64,000 nt of DNA from Myxococcales bacterium (GCA_030652255.1 JAUSAZ010000219.1:49782-113781), one strand, 5' to 3'. Shown: positions 49,578 through 59,496, counted from the stretch's first letter. Notes: generated by a model not told the origin, from the sequence alone. A program made the numbers and translations.

Positions 49578-52262
49578 ATGAGCACGAGAAGAATCCTTGG
49601 CGTGTGCGCCGTGACGCTGGCCCTGGTGTCGGGCTGTTCCAACGAGGCCAGCGTGGTCGGGGGCGACGCCGCGGATGACGTCTCCGCCGCTGACCTCGGC
49701 CCGCTCGACACCGGCGCGCTCGACGCCGGCCCGCTCGACACCGGCGCGATGGACGTCCCCGCGGCCGACACCGGCGTCGACGTCCCGGTCGACGCGCCCT
49801 TCCGTTGCGCCACCAACGCCGACTGCACGGGCCAGCCCGGCGGCCTCGCGTGCGACGTCACGTCGGGCCGCTGCGTGCCCTGCACCGCCGCGAGCGACCT
49901 CTGCCCCTCGGGCCAGTACTGCGTCGCCGCGACCAACAGCTGCGCCGCCGGGTGCCGCGACGACGGCGCCTGCGCGGCGGGCGACGGCGGCGTCGGGGCC
50001 GACGGCGGCGCCGGGGCCGCGGGGCACTGCGAGCCCACCACCCGCCAGTGCGTCGCCTGCGTGACCGACTCCCACTGCCCCGCCTCCACGCGCTGCATGG
50101 GCAACACCTGCGTCACCGGCTGCACCTCCGACGCCAACTGCGCCGCGGGGCAGACCTGCTGCGGCGGCGGCTGCGTCGACACCCTCGCCAACACCGCCCA
50201 CTGCGGCGCCTGCGGCACCGCGTGCTCCGTCGCCAACGGCGCGGCGGCCTGCGTCGCGGGCGCGTGCGCCGTCGACCGCTGCACGGCCCCCTACGCCGAC
50301 TGCGACTCCACCGTCGCCAACGGCTGCGAGGCCGACACCAGCGCGTCGCTGGCCCACTGCGGCGCCTGCGGGGCGGCCTGCGCGCCGGCCAACGCGACGG
50401 CGTCCTGCGCGGCGGGCGCGTGCGGCGTGGCGGCCTGCACCGGGGCCTTCCGCGACTGCGACATGGCCGCGGCCAACGGCTGCGAGGTCGACTCCGCGAC
50501 GAGCCTCGCGCACTGCGGCGGCTGCGGGATGGCCTGCGCGCCGGCCAACGCCGCGGGCGCCTGCGCGGCGGGCGTGTGCGGCGTGGCGAGCTGCGCGGCG
50601 GGCTTCGCCGACTGCGACGGCGCGGCGGGCAGCGGCTGCGAGGTCGACACCCGCAGCAGCGCGGCGCACTGCGGCGGCTGCGGGATGGCCTGCGCGCCGG
50701 CCAACGCGACGGGCGCGTGCACGGCGGGCGTGTGCGGCGTGGGGAGCTGCGCGGCGGGCTTCGCCGACTGCGACGGCGCGCCGGGCAACGGCTGCGAGGT
50801 CGACACCACGCGCGACCTGACCCACTGCGGCGCCTGCGGGACGGTGTGCACCCCGCGGCTCAACGCGACGGTGGCGTGCGCGGCCGGGGCGTGCGCGTTC
50901 ACCTGCGCGGCGGGCTTCGCGGACTGCGACGGCGACGCGAGCAACGGCTGCGAGGCGAACCTCACCCTCGACCCGACCCACTGCGGCAGCTGCCCCAACC
51001 GCTGCGCGGTGGCCAACGGCACGCCCGCGTGCGCGGCGGGCGTGTGCGCGGTGGCGGCGTGCGCCCCGGGCTTCGCCGACTGCGACGGCAGCGTGGCCAA
51101 CGGCTGCGAGGCCGACCTCACCGACCCGCGGACCTGCGGGACGTGCGGCAACGCGTGCGCGGCGCCGGCCAACGCCAGCTCCACCTGCCAGGGCGGGGTG
51201 TGCGGCTTCACCTGCGGGGCGGACTTCGGCAACTGCGACGGCAACGCGGCCAACGGGTGCGAGCGCAACATCGCCAACGGCAACGCGAGCCACTGCGGGG
51301 CGTGCGCCCGGGAGTGCGGCCTCGCGCGGGCCGTGTCCGCCTGCGTGGCGCGGGTGTGCCAGGTGGAGACCTGCGAGGCGGGCTGGGGCAACTGCGACGC
51401 GACCCCGGCCAACGGCTGCGAGGTGAATCTGCGGGTGAGCAACGCGCACTGCGGGGCCTGCGGCAACGTGTGCGGGAGCGGGACCTACTGCCAGACCAGC
51501 GCGTGCCGGCTGCCGGTGAGCTGCAGCGCGCTCCGGACGCTCAACCCGACGGCGCCGAGCGGCGAGTACGACATCGACCCGGACGGTACCGGGCCGCTGG
51601 CGGCGCAGCGGGTGTACTGCGACATGGTCTCGCAGGGCGGCGGGTGGACCCTCGCGGGCTCCGTCGTCAACGGCGTGCCGCGCGCGTGGAACGCCCTCGG
51701 CGTCTTCACCAGCCGCGCGAGCTTCGGCGCCATCGCGACGCGCACCAGCGCGAACTACAAGTCCTTCGCCTGGACGGACGTGCCCGCCAACGACCTCCGC
51801 ATCGAGACCGCGGAGTACAGCTTCGGGTGGACGGCGCTGCTGTCCAACCGCTCGATGGGCGCCTTCGTCGCCGCCACCTGGCCGGCGGCCTGCAACACCA
51901 CCTGGGCGCGCTCGGGCGTGGACTTCTACACGGGCATCAGCGCGGCGCAGGCGGCGGCCTTCGGGTTCTCGCTGCGGGCGCTCGACAGCAACGCGTCGTG
52001 CTTCCCGGGCACCAACGAGAACGTCGCGATGGCCTTCTACGCGGCCGAGTGCTGCTGGGTGAACGGCCTCGGCAACACCCCGGGCGGCGAGGCCCAGTGG
52101 GTCACCCACGACCAGTCGCTGCTGCGCCTCGCCAACATCACCCCGGTCACCTGCACCGCGGGCACCTACCCCTGCAACGCCAACGGGCGCACGATCGCGG
52201 CCGCGGGCGAGTGCTACAACGCCAGCTGCAAGGCCCCCTACGCCCTCATCTGGGTGCGCTGA
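49578..52262 (+). CDS. Large Cys-repeat lipoprotein with fibrinogen-like C-terminal domain
   Basis: 894 residues. A lipoprotein signal (CAVTLALVSGC) is followed by an Asp/Ala-rich spacer built of LDTGA-type units and a Cys-rich EGF-like region. Next are eight tandem units of about 52 residues plus a partial ninth (about 195-645), each with HCGxCGxxC, xxC, CxxGxC, CxxGFADCDG and NGCExD. The C-terminal 245 residues resemble a fibrinogen-like globular domain (CSALRTLNPTAPSGEYDIDP, then VYCDMVSQGGGWTLAG). Such proteins are surface adhesins or carbohydrate-binding proteins. GAGAGG precedes ATG 49578. The repeat DNA is strongly self-similar and may recombine. Confidence 0.85.
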   Translation: MSTRRILGVCAVTLALVSGCSNEASVVGGDAADDVSAADLGPLDTGALDAGPLDTGAMDVPAADTGVDVPVDAPFRCATNADCTGQPGGLACDVTSGRCVPCTAASDLCPSGQYCVAATNSCAAGCRDDGACAAGDGGVGADGGAGAAGHCEPTTRQCVACVTDSHCPASTRCMGNTCVTGCTSDANCAAGQTCCGGGCVDTLANTAHCGACGTACSVANGAAACVAGACAVDRCTAPYADCDSTVANGCEADTSASLAHCGACGAACAPANATASCAAGACGVAACTGAFRDCDMAAANGCEVDSATSLAHCGGCGMACAPANAAGACAAGVCGVASCAAGFADCDGAAGSGCEVDTRSSAAHCGGCGMACAPANATGACTAGVCGVGSCAAGFADCDGAPGNGCEVDTTRDLTHCGACGTVCTPRLNATVACAAGACAFTCAAGFADCDGDASNGCEANLTLDPTHCGSCPNRCAVANGTPACAAGVCAVAACAPGFADCDGSVANGCEADLTDPRTCGTCGNACAAPANASSTCQGGVCGFTCGADFGNCDGNAANGCERNIANGNASHCGACARECGLARAVSACVARVCQVETCEAGWGNCDATPANGCEVNLRVSNAHCGACGNVCGSGTYCQTSACRLPVSCSALRTLNPTAPSGEYDIDPDGTGPLAAQRVYCDMVSQGGGWTLAGSVVNGVPRAWNALGVFTSRASFGAIATRTSANYKSFAWTDVPANDLRIETAEYSFGWTALLSNRSMGAFVAATWPAACNTTWARSGVDFYTGISAAQAAAFGFSLRALDSNASCFPGTNENVAMAFYAAECCWVNGLGNTPGGEAQWVTHDQSLLRLANITPVTCTAGTYPCNANGRTIAAAGECYNASCKAPYALIWVR

Positions 52263-52309
52263 CGGCGCGCGCCCGACGGGGTGGTAGCGTTCGCGCGGAG
52301 ACGACGCCG

Positions 52310-54067
52310 ATGAACACCAGGCCCCCGCTCGACCTCGCGATCAACGACGGGCTCTTCTTCGACGGCACCGGGGCGCCGGGCCGGGCGGTGAGCGTGGGGG
52401 TGCGCGGCGGCCGCGTGGCGGAGCTGCGCGCGGCCCCCTTCACGGCCGACGAGGCGAGGGAGATCGTCGACGCCCGGGGGTGCTGGGTGATGCCGGGCTT
52501 CGTCGACCTGCACACCCACTACGACGCCGAGCTCGAGGCGGCCCCGGCGCTCTCGGAGTCGCTGCGCCACGGGGTGACCACGGTGCTCGTCGGGAGCTGC
52601 TCGCTGGGCACCGTGCTCTCGTCGCCGCTCGACATCGCGGACATGTTCACGCGGGTCGAGGCGGTGCCGCGCGAGCACGTGCTGCCCATCTTCGAGGAGA
52701 AGAAGACCTGGAGCACCCCGGCGGAGTACCGCGACCACCTCGACGCGCTGCCGCTCGGCCCCCACGTCGCGGCCTTCCTCGGGCACTCCGACCTGCGCTG
52801 CAGCGTGATGGGCCTGGAGCGCTCGGTCACCTCGGGAGAGCGCCCCACGGCGGACGAGCAGCGGCGTATGGAGCGGCTGCTCAGCGACGCCTGCGACGCC
52901 GGCTACGTGGGCTTCAGCGTCAACACCAACCGCTGGGACAAGCTCGGCGGCAGCCGCCTCCGGTCGCGCCCGCTGCCCGGCGCCTACGCCAGCTGGCGCG
53001 AGATCGACGGCCTGGCCTCGGTGGTGCGCGCCCGCGACCGGGTGCTCCAGGGCATCCCCAACATCTCCACCAAGTACGACGCGCTGCTGCTCTTCTGGGA
53101 GAGCCTCGGGATCTTCCGCAAGCGCCTGCGCACCACCATCGTGTCGATGGCCGACCTGCGCTCCAACCGGCTCATCTACCGGGTGCTGGGCTGGGTGACC
53201 CGGGTGGTCAACACCGTGCTGCGCGGCGACGTGCGCTTCCAGGCGCTGCCGGTGCCGTTCCAGATGTTCGTCGACGGGCTCGACGCGCCCATCTTCGAGG
53301 AGATCGGCGCGGGCACCGCGGCGCTGCACATCGAGGAGATGGCCGAGCGGCGCGAGCTGCTGCTCGACCCGAAGTACCGCGCGTGGTTCCGCCGGCAGTG
53401 GACGAGCTTCCTCATGCCGCGCGCCTACCACCGGGATTTCAGTGACTCGAAGGTCACCGCGTGCCCCGACGCGTCCCTGGTGGGGCGCTCCTTCGCCGAC
53501 GTGGCGAAGCAGCGCGGGGGCGACGCGGTGGAGGTCTTCCTCGACCTCTGCGCCGAGCACGGGGCGGCGCTGCGGTGGTTCACCACCATCGCCAACGACC
53601 GGCCCGAGCACCTGCGCAACATCGTCGCGCACCCCGACGTGCTGCTGGGCTTCTCCGACGCCGGCGCGCACCTGCGCAACATGGCCTTCTACAACTTCGC
53701 CCTCTTCGCGCTGCGCATGGCCCGCGACGCGGCGCGCGACGGCGTCGCGTTCATGAGCGTCGAGCGCGCGGTGCACCGCTGCACGGGCGAGATCGGCGCG
53801 TGGCTCGGGCTCGACGCGGGGCGCCTCGCGGTGGGGTCGCGGGCCGACGTGGTGGTGGTCGACCCGGCGAAGCTCGACGAGGTCGACACCATGGTCGAGG
53901 CGCCGATGCCGGAGTTCGGCGGGCACATGCGGATGGTGCGGCGCAACGACGGCGCGGTGCCGCTGGTGGTGGTGAGCGGGAGGGTCGCGGTGCGCGCGGG
54001 CGTGGTGGCGCCGGAGGTCGGGCGCGAGCGCGGCTTCGGGGGCTTCCTCCCGGCGGGGGAGTCGTAG
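52310..54067 (+). CDS. D-aminoacylase / N-acyl-D-amino-acid deacylase-type amidohydrolase
   Basis: The 585-residue metal-dependent hydrolase has the amidohydrolase entry VDARGCWVMPGFVDLHTHYD (zinc ligands HTH near residue 67). It also has EEIGAGTAALHIEEMA in place of the usual second region, the catalytic Asp in LLGFSDAGAHLRNMA, and the C-terminal composite domain AWLGLDAGRLAVGSRADVVV. It fits the D-aminoacylase branch that cleaves N-acyl-D-amino acids, though substrates in this branch vary widely. No signal peptide is present. GGAG lies about 10 nt before ATG 52310, and the preceding lipoprotein stop is only 47 nt upstream, so cotranscription is possible. Confidence 0.85.
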   Translation: MNTRPPLDLAINDGLFFDGTGAPGRAVSVGVRGGRVAELRAAPFTADEAREIVDARGCWVMPGFVDLHTHYDAELEAAPALSESLRHGVTTVLVGSCSLGTVLSSPLDIADMFTRVEAVPREHVLPIFEEKKTWSTPAEYRDHLDALPLGPHVAAFLGHSDLRCSVMGLERSVTSGERPTADEQRRMERLLSDACDAGYVGFSVNTNRWDKLGGSRLRSRPLPGAYASWREIDGLASVVRARDRVLQGIPNISTKYDALLLFWESLGIFRKRLRTTIVSMADLRSNRLIYRVLGWVTRVVNTVLRGDVRFQALPVPFQMFVDGLDAPIFEEIGAGTAALHIEEMAERRELLLDPKYRAWFRRQWTSFLMPRAYHRDFSDSKVTACPDASLVGRSFADVAKQRGGDAVEVFLDLCAEHGAALRWFTTIANDRPEHLRNIVAHPDVLLGFSDAGAHLRNMAFYNFALFALRMARDAARDGVAFMSVERAVHRCTGEIGAWLGLDAGRLAVGSRADVVVVDPAKLDEVDTMVEAPMPEFGGHMRMVRRNDGAVPLVVVSGRVAVRAGVVAPEVGRERGFGGFLPAGES

Positions 54068-54137
54068 CGGGCGACGGCGTGACGCGGACGGCTCCGTCGC
54101 GTTGCCGCGCGCTTCCCCGCGGTGGCATCCTCCCGGC

Positions 54138-55055
54138 ATGACCTCGCAGCGCACGTCGCATCCCGCGATCCTCGCCCCCGGCTCCGCCGCCTCGTCGACG
54201 CCCGCGTACGCGCCGGGTCGCCAGGAGCGCCTGCCCGCGGTCGATGATCGGCTGGTGGCGCCGGAGGCCCACGCCCAGATCCTCGACGGCCGGGTGATTC
54301 GGACGATGGGCTCCAACCGGCCCCACGGCACGCAGCACTTCGAGGCGACGGGGGTGTTCTTCAGCGCGCTGGCGGACGGCTACGAGGGCGCCGTCGACAT
54401 GCTCACCCGCCTCGACGAGGACTCCGACGCGGCGCCGGACATCAGCGTCTTCCCGGCGGCGCCCGACCCGCAGACCGGCGGCCGGCAGCTCGAGGAGATC
54501 GCCGTCGAGGTGCTCGACACCGAGCGGATGAGCCACGCCACCGACAAGGTCGAGAAGCTCGCGGCCCGCGGTGTACGGCGGCTCTTCGCCATCCGCGTGG
54601 CCAGCCGCACGGTCTACGAGTGGGACCACGCGCACCACGACTGGACCGAGCTCGCCCGCGACGCGGTGATCTCCGACCGCTGCCTGCGGGTGCCGGTCCC
54701 CGCGCGCGCCCTCGTCGACCGCGTGCTCGCCGACGACACGGTCGCGCGCGCGTTGCTGGCGTCGGGCAACCGGGTGATCAGCGCCGCGCTGGTCGAGCAG
54801 CGCGACGCGGGCCTCCGCGACGGCCGCGACGCGGGCCTCCGTGACGGCCGCGACGCGGGCCTCCGCGACGGCCGCGACACCGGTCGCGCGGAGATGGCGC
54901 GGGCGAGCGTGCTGCGCGTGCTGGCGCGGCGCGGCCTCGCGCTGACCGACGCGGAGCGCGATCGGGTGCAGGCGTGCCCGGACGTGGACCTGCTGCAGGC
55001 GTGGCTCGACCGCGCCGTCGACGCGGCGACCGCCGCCGACGTGTTCGACGGCTGA
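54138..55055 (+). CDS. Uma2-like protein with tandem RDAGLRDG repeats
   Basis: The 305-residue product has a Uma2-type nuclease fold in its first 200 residues (EAHAQILDGRV, DAAPDISVFPAAPD, IAVEVLDTERMSHATDKVEK, GVRRLFAIRV), with the D...E-x-V and Lys expected for the core. After it come three exact or near-exact copies of an octapeptide (RDAGLRDG), then a helical C-terminus (ASVLRVLARRGLALTDAERDR). The family commonly has such a charged helical tail. ATG 54138 follows CATCCT by 6 nt, so a leaderless start is possible. Confidence 0.8.
   Translation: MTSQRTSHPAILAPGSAASSTPAYAPGRQERLPAVDDRLVAPEAHAQILDGRVIRTMGSNRPHGTQHFEATGVFFSALADGYEGAVDMLTRLDEDSDAAPDISVFPAAPDPQTGGRQLEEIAVEVLDTERMSHATDKVEKLAARGVRRLFAIRVASRTVYEWDHAHHDWTELARDAVISDRCLRVPVPARALVDRVLADDTVARALLASGNRVISAALVEQRDAGLRDGRDAGLRDGRDAGLRDGRDTGRAEMARASVLRVLARRGLALTDAERDRVQACPDVDLLQAWLDRAVDAATAADVFDG
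54801..54872 (+). repeat. Three tandem 24-bp repeats in the Uma2-like gene
   Basis: Three adjacent copies of a 24-bp unit (54801-54824, 54825-54848, 54849-54872) differ at one base in the middle copy. They encode the RDAGLRDG octapeptide. A fourth, decayed partial unit follows. Confidence 0.92.
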
Positions 55056-55074
55056 TCGGCGCTCGTCGGCGGGC

Positions 55075-58000
55075 CTACACGTTGATGAGGTCGAAGAGCT
55101 TGTCGGCCAGCGGGCGGTTCAGCAGCTTGAGGGACTTGTACACGTCCTGCGCGCTGTTCCAGTCGCCGGCGCGGTAGAGGCACTCGCCGAGGTCGAACTG
55201 CAGTTGCGCGTCGCTCGGGTTCTGCCGCGACGCCCGCCGCAGCGGGTCGACGGCGTCCTTGAAGCGCCCGGTCTTCTTGTAGGCGAGGCCCAGTCCGCGG
55301 TGCGCCGACGGGGCGTCGGGCGACGACTGGAGCACCCGGCGGAAGGCCTTGATCGAGTCCTCGTCGCGACCGAGCTGCCCCATCAGCAGGGCCGCCGCGA
55401 GGTGCGAGTCCACGTCGTCGGGGCGCAGCTTGATGGCGTTCTGGTAGGCCTCCGCGGCCTCCTGCAGCCGGCCGCCCTCGGCCAGCATGTACCCGAGGCC
55501 CGCCTGGAGGGTCGGGTCGCGCGGGTCGAGCCGCGCGGCGTTCTCGACGTGCATGAGCGCGTCCTCGGCGTTGCCCTTCTGCCGCATCGCGAGGCCCAGC
55601 GAGTAGTGCGCGTGCGCCATGTCGGGCTTGAGCCGCACCGCCTCGCGCAGCGCCTCGACCGCCTCGTCGGGGCGCTCGGTGTACATGCTCAGCACCCCGA
55701 GCTTGTGGTGCGCCTCGGCCGACTGCGGGCGCAGGCGCACCGCGCGCTTGCAGGCGTCGGCGGCCTCCTGCCACCTGCCCATGCGCTCGTAGGTGAGCGC
55801 CAGCCGCCAGAGGGCGTCGGCGTGGTCGGGGCGGTAGCGCACGGCCTGGCGCAGCGACTCCGCGGAGTCCTCCATGCGCCCGAGCTCGGCGTAGCTGCGC
55901 GCGATGCCCAGCAGCGCGTCGATGAGGTCGACCTTCAGGCCCAGCGCGCACTCGAAGGCCGACACCGCGTCGCCGTGGTGCCCGGCGTCGCCGTACAGGT
56001 TGCCCAGCGCCGTCCAGGCGTCGGAGTGGTTGCGGTCGAGCTCGATGCACGCCCGGAAGGCCTCGCCCGCCTCGGCGTAGCGCCCGAGGTCGCGCAGCAC
56101 CTCGCCGAGCGCGAAGCGCAGCCCGGGCTCCTGGGGCAGGAGTTCTACGGAGTGTTGGAGCGCCGCCTCGGCCTCGGGCAGCCGGTCGAGCTGCTTGCTC
56201 GCGAGCGCCAGCAGCCGGTAGGAGTCCGCGTGGTCGGGGTTGATGCGGATGGCCTCGCGCAGCGGCGGGATCGCCGCCTCGTAGCGGCCGAGCGCGACCG
56301 AGACGGCGCCGTACCCGCGGTGCGCCGCGCCGTCGTTGGGGTCGAGGGCGAGGGCGCGCTGGAAGATCTCCGCGGCCTCGGCGTTCATCCCGGCGGCCTG
56401 GTAGGTCTCGCCGAGCACGCGGTACGCGGCGGCCTGCCGCGGGTCGAGGCGGATCGCCTGGCCGAGCGAGTCGACAGCCTCCTGGGCGCGGCCGAGCTTC
56501 GCGTAGAGGGTGCCCAGCTCGAGGTGCGCGCGGGCGTCGTTGGGACGCAGCCGCAGCGCCTGGCGGAAGCGCTCGATGGACTCCTGGTCGCGCCCGAGGT
56601 CGCGGGCCACGGCGCCGAGGGCGATGTACGCCTCGGCGCTGTCGGGGCGCAGGCGCGCGAGCTGGCGGTAGGCCTGCGCGGCGTCCTGGGGCATCTCCAG
56701 GGCGCGGTAGGTGTTGCCGAGCGAGAGGTACGCGTCGGCGAAGTCGGTCTGGATCATCGTCGCCTGGCGGAAGCTCTCCACCGCGGCGCGCGCGTCGCCC
56801 TTGCGCTCGCGCATGAGCCCGAGGTGGTAGTGGGCCTCGGCGTACTCGGGCCGCTGGTCGATGGCCTGGCGGAAGTAGTCCGCCGCCTCCTCCCAGCGCT
56901 GCCCGCGCTCCAGGGCGAGGCCGAGGAAGTACAGCCCCTGGGCGTCCTCGGGCTGGCGGTCGACGGCCTTGCGGAGGCTCTCCAGGGCCTCGTCGCCGCG
57001 GCCGAGGCGCTCCAGGGCGATGCCGTGGTTGCGCTGCGAGTCCATGTCGTTGGGGTCGAGCCAGACGGCCTGCTCGTAGGCGTCGACGGCGTCCTGGAAG
57101 CGCTCGATCTCCAGGAAGACCGAGCCCAGCGCGCCGTGCAGCACGGGGTTGTTGGGCTGCAGCCGGATGCCCTGCTGGAAGGCCTTGATGGCCTCGTCCG
57201 GGCGGTCGATGCGGCGGTACGCGAGGCCGAGGTTGTAGTACCCGTCGGGGTGGTCGGGCTTCACCTTCACGGCGCGCAGCAGCACCTCGATGGCCTCGTC
57301 CTTGCGGTCGAGCGAGAGCAGCGCGGCGCCGAGGCGGTGCAGGGTCTCGGGGTGGTCCTTGCGCATCGTGAGCGCGGTCTTGAACTGGTCGACTGCGTCG
57401 TCGAAGCGCGTGGTGGTGGCGTAGGTGACGCCGAGCGCCACCACGGCGTCGAAGTAGTCGGCCTTGAGCCGGATGGCCTCGCGGAAGGCCTCGACGGCCT
57501 CCACCTGCCGGCTGAGCCCGGCGTACACCTTCGCGAGCTCGAAGTGCGACTCGGCGTGCTCGGGCCGCAGCTTGATCGCCTTGCGGAAGGCCTCGATGGC
57601 CGCGTCGGGCTTGTCGATGGCGGCGCACACCTCGCCGAGGGCGTGCAGCGACTCCGGGTGCTTGTCGCGCAGCCGTGTGGCCTGCCGCAGCGACTCCTCG
57701 GCGATGACGAGGTTGCCGAGCGCCCGCTCGTGCAGCCCGAGCGTGTAGTGGAACTCCGCCTCCTCGGGGCGCAGCCGGATGGCCTCGCGCACGGCCTTCG
57801 CGGCCTCGGGGATGCGCCCGAGGTCCTTGTAGACGATGCCGAGGTGGTTGTAGCCGGGGGCGCAGTCGCGGTCGATCTGCACGGCCTGCTCGAGCGCCTC
57901 GACGGCCTCCTGCATCGAGCCCACGGCGGCGCACGAGACCCCGAGGCCCACTCGCAGCAGCGCCTGGTCGGGGGCGCGGCGGATGGCTTCGCGAAAGGCG

Positions 58001-58851
58001 CTCACGGCGTCGGGGTGGCTGCCGAGCGCCTGCGACGCGGCGCCGATGCCAGCGAAGCCCTCCACCCGGTCGGGCGCCACCCGGGCGACCTCGTGAAAGG
58101 ACGCGAGCGCCTCGCGGTGGCGCTCGAGGCGGGCGGCGAGCCTGGCCGCGGCGAGGTGCGCCTCGAGGCGGTCGGGGTGCGCCGTGGTGCACGCGCGCCA
58201 GGCGCCGAGGGCGTCGTCGACGCGGTCGACGTTCTCCAACGAGACCCCGAGGCGGTACTGGTCGTCGGCGGTGGGGGCTTCGATCTTGGCGAGGTGCTCG
58301 AAGGTGCGGACGGCGTCCGCGTCGCGGCCGGCGCCGTGGTAGGCCCACGCGAGGTTGCGCACGATCTCGGCCTCGCCGGGGCGCATCTCGTTGGCGCGCT
58401 CGAGGTACGGGATCGCCTCCGCGAAGGCCTTGGCGCGCACATAGACGAAGCCCACCTCGGAGACGGCGGCGGCGTAGTCGGGCTTGACCTTGAGGGCCTG
58501 GCGGTACGACGCGCTCGACTCGTCCCACTGCCCGAGCCTCGCCTGGCACTGCCCGAGTCGGTACCAGGACTCGGCGTGCTCGGCCTTGAGCTTCGTGGCC
58601 TCCTTCAGGGCGGGCGCGGCGGAGGCGAAGTCCTCCCGGGCCATGTAGTCGAGCCCGAGGTTGAACTGCCCGTCGGCGAGGTTGGGGTCGATCGCGATGA
58701 CCCGCTTGTGGGCGACGATGGCCTCGTCCAGGCGGCCCGCCTGGCGGTAGAGGTTCCCGAGGCGGTTGCGCTGGAAGGGGTCGTTGGGCCTGATCATCAG
58801 GGCCGTCTTGGCCTGCTCGATCTGCTCGGCCAACCGTTGCTGCTCGCTCAT
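55075..58851 (-). CDS. 1258-residue TPR protein
   Basis: Starting at ATG 58851, almost the whole protein is canonical 34-residue TPRs, about 36-37 units. Typical units are NLGLAYRRIDRPDEAIKAFQ followed by an IRLQPNNP-type turn, and LGxxYxxxGRxxEAxxxxxxALxxxP throughout. It has no signal peptide, membrane segment or other domain. Such long uniform TPR arrays form superhelical scaffolds for protein complexes. The unit spacing is more regular than in the giant protein at 25288-36849, so the two are not simple copies. It converges with the Uma2-like gene across 19 nt. Confidence 0.9.
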   Translation of the reverse strand: MSEQQRLAEQIEQAKTALMIRPNDPFQRNRLGNLYRQAGRLDEAIVAHKRVIAIDPNLADGQFNLGLDYMAREDFASAAPALKEATKLKAEHAESWYRLGQCQARLGQWDESSASYRQALKVKPDYAAAVSEVGFVYVRAKAFAEAIPYLERANEMRPGEAEIVRNLAWAYHGAGRDADAVRTFEHLAKIEAPTADDQYRLGVSLENVDRVDDALGAWRACTTAHPDRLEAHLAAARLAARLERHREALASFHEVARVAPDRVEGFAGIGAASQALGSHPDAVSAFREAIRRAPDQALLRVGLGVSCAAVGSMQEAVEALEQAVQIDRDCAPGYNHLGIVYKDLGRIPEAAKAVREAIRLRPEEAEFHYTLGLHERALGNLVIAEESLRQATRLRDKHPESLHALGEVCAAIDKPDAAIEAFRKAIKLRPEHAESHFELAKVYAGLSRQVEAVEAFREAIRLKADYFDAVVALGVTYATTTRFDDAVDQFKTALTMRKDHPETLHRLGAALLSLDRKDEAIEVLLRAVKVKPDHPDGYYNLGLAYRRIDRPDEAIKAFQQGIRLQPNNPVLHGALGSVFLEIERFQDAVDAYEQAVWLDPNDMDSQRNHGIALERLGRGDEALESLRKAVDRQPEDAQGLYFLGLALERGQRWEEAADYFRQAIDQRPEYAEAHYHLGLMRERKGDARAAVESFRQATMIQTDFADAYLSLGNTYRALEMPQDAAQAYRQLARLRPDSAEAYIALGAVARDLGRDQESIERFRQALRLRPNDARAHLELGTLYAKLGRAQEAVDSLGQAIRLDPRQAAAYRVLGETYQAAGMNAEAAEIFQRALALDPNDGAAHRGYGAVSVALGRYEAAIPPLREAIRINPDHADSYRLLALASKQLDRLPEAEAALQHSVELLPQEPGLRFALGEVLRDLGRYAEAGEAFRACIELDRNHSDAWTALGNLYGDAGHHGDAVSAFECALGLKVDLIDALLGIARSYAELGRMEDSAESLRQAVRYRPDHADALWRLALTYERMGRWQEAADACKRAVRLRPQSAEAHHKLGVLSMYTERPDEAVEALREAVRLKPDMAHAHYSLGLAMRQKGNAEDALMHVENAARLDPRDPTLQAGLGYMLAEGGRLQEAAEAYQNAIKLRPDDVDSHLAAALLMGQLGRDEDSIKAFRRVLQSSPDAPSAHRGLGLAYKKTGRFKDAVDPLRRASRQNPSDAQLQFDLGECLYRAGDWNSAQDVYKSLKLLNRPLADKLFDLINV

Positions 58852-58983
58852 CGATGCCCTCGAGACAGGTGCTTCGCCATATCGCGGCGGGGATGATCGC
58901 CAGAGCGCCCGCCGCTGTCCATGGCGGCGTGCACCCGGGGCGATGGTTCCGCGGGGCGGCGGTGGTAGCCTCCGGGCGCAGCG

Positions 58984-59496
58984 ATGCCGACCCCGGTGGT
59001 GATCCATGTGACCTGTCCGCGCTGCGGCGCCGGGGTGCCCGACCTCGCGCCCGGCCAGCGCAGCCGCTGCCCCTACTGCAAGACCCAGCTCGCGATGCCG
59101 CGACTCGACCCGACGCGCACGGAGATGCCCGAGGTGGTGGTCGCCGACGTCGCGGGGACCAGCCGCGCCGGGGGCTGCGTGCTGGCGGCGGTGCTCCTGG
59201 GCACCGGGGTCGTCGTCGCGGGCGCCATCGGCGCCGCCGTGTGGTCACAGCAGCGCCAGCAGGCCGAGACCGCGCAGCGGGTGACCTCGACGCTGGAGGA
59301 GGTTCGCCGGGCGCAGCAGTCGGCCATCGACCAGGTCAACGCCGCGCAGCGCGGGGCCCGGGAGCTCACCCGCGCGCAGCGCCAGGCGGCCTGCGAGGTG
59401 CGGGCGGCGACCGCCTGCGAGCGGGCGTGTCGTGAGCGCCCGGAGAAGTGCAACGAGTGCCTGCCCCGGGAGCGGGCGGCCTGCGCGGCGGAGTAG
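58984..59496 (+). CDS. Zinc-ribbon single-pass membrane protein with Cys-rich tail
   Basis: The 170-residue product has an N-terminal zinc ribbon (TCPRCGAG...RCPYCKTQ, four Cys), a membrane helix (about 63-88, CVLAAVLLGTGVVVAGAIGAAVW, cut here), then a coiled coil (RVTSTLEEVRRAQQSAIDQV). The C-terminus has three Cys pairs (ACEVRAATACERACRERPEK, CNEC, RAACAAE). The ribbon would be cytoplasmic and the coil and Cys tail periplasmic. No family is recognised. TAGCCT lies 12 nt before ATG 58984, within the divergent region shared with the TPR gene. Confidence 0.68.
   Translation: MPTPVVIHVTCPRCGAGVPDLAPGQRSRCPYCKTQLAMPRLDPTRTEMPEVVVADVAGTSRAGGCVLAAVLLGTGVVVAGAIGAAVWSQQRQQAETAQRVTSTLEEVRRAQQSAIDQVNAAQRGARELTRAQRQAACEVRAATACERACRERPEKCNECLPRERAACAAE

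Noticed and set aside
52310..54067. Dihydroorotase or hydantoinase assignment
   Set aside because: The length and the GFSDAGAHLRNM motif fit the D-aminoacylase branch, and no pyrimidine genes are near.
54614..59248. A long minus-strand frame in another register across the TPR gene
   Set aside because: The protein is Arg/Pro/Gly-rich without repeats, whereas the true frame shows regular 34-residue TPRs.
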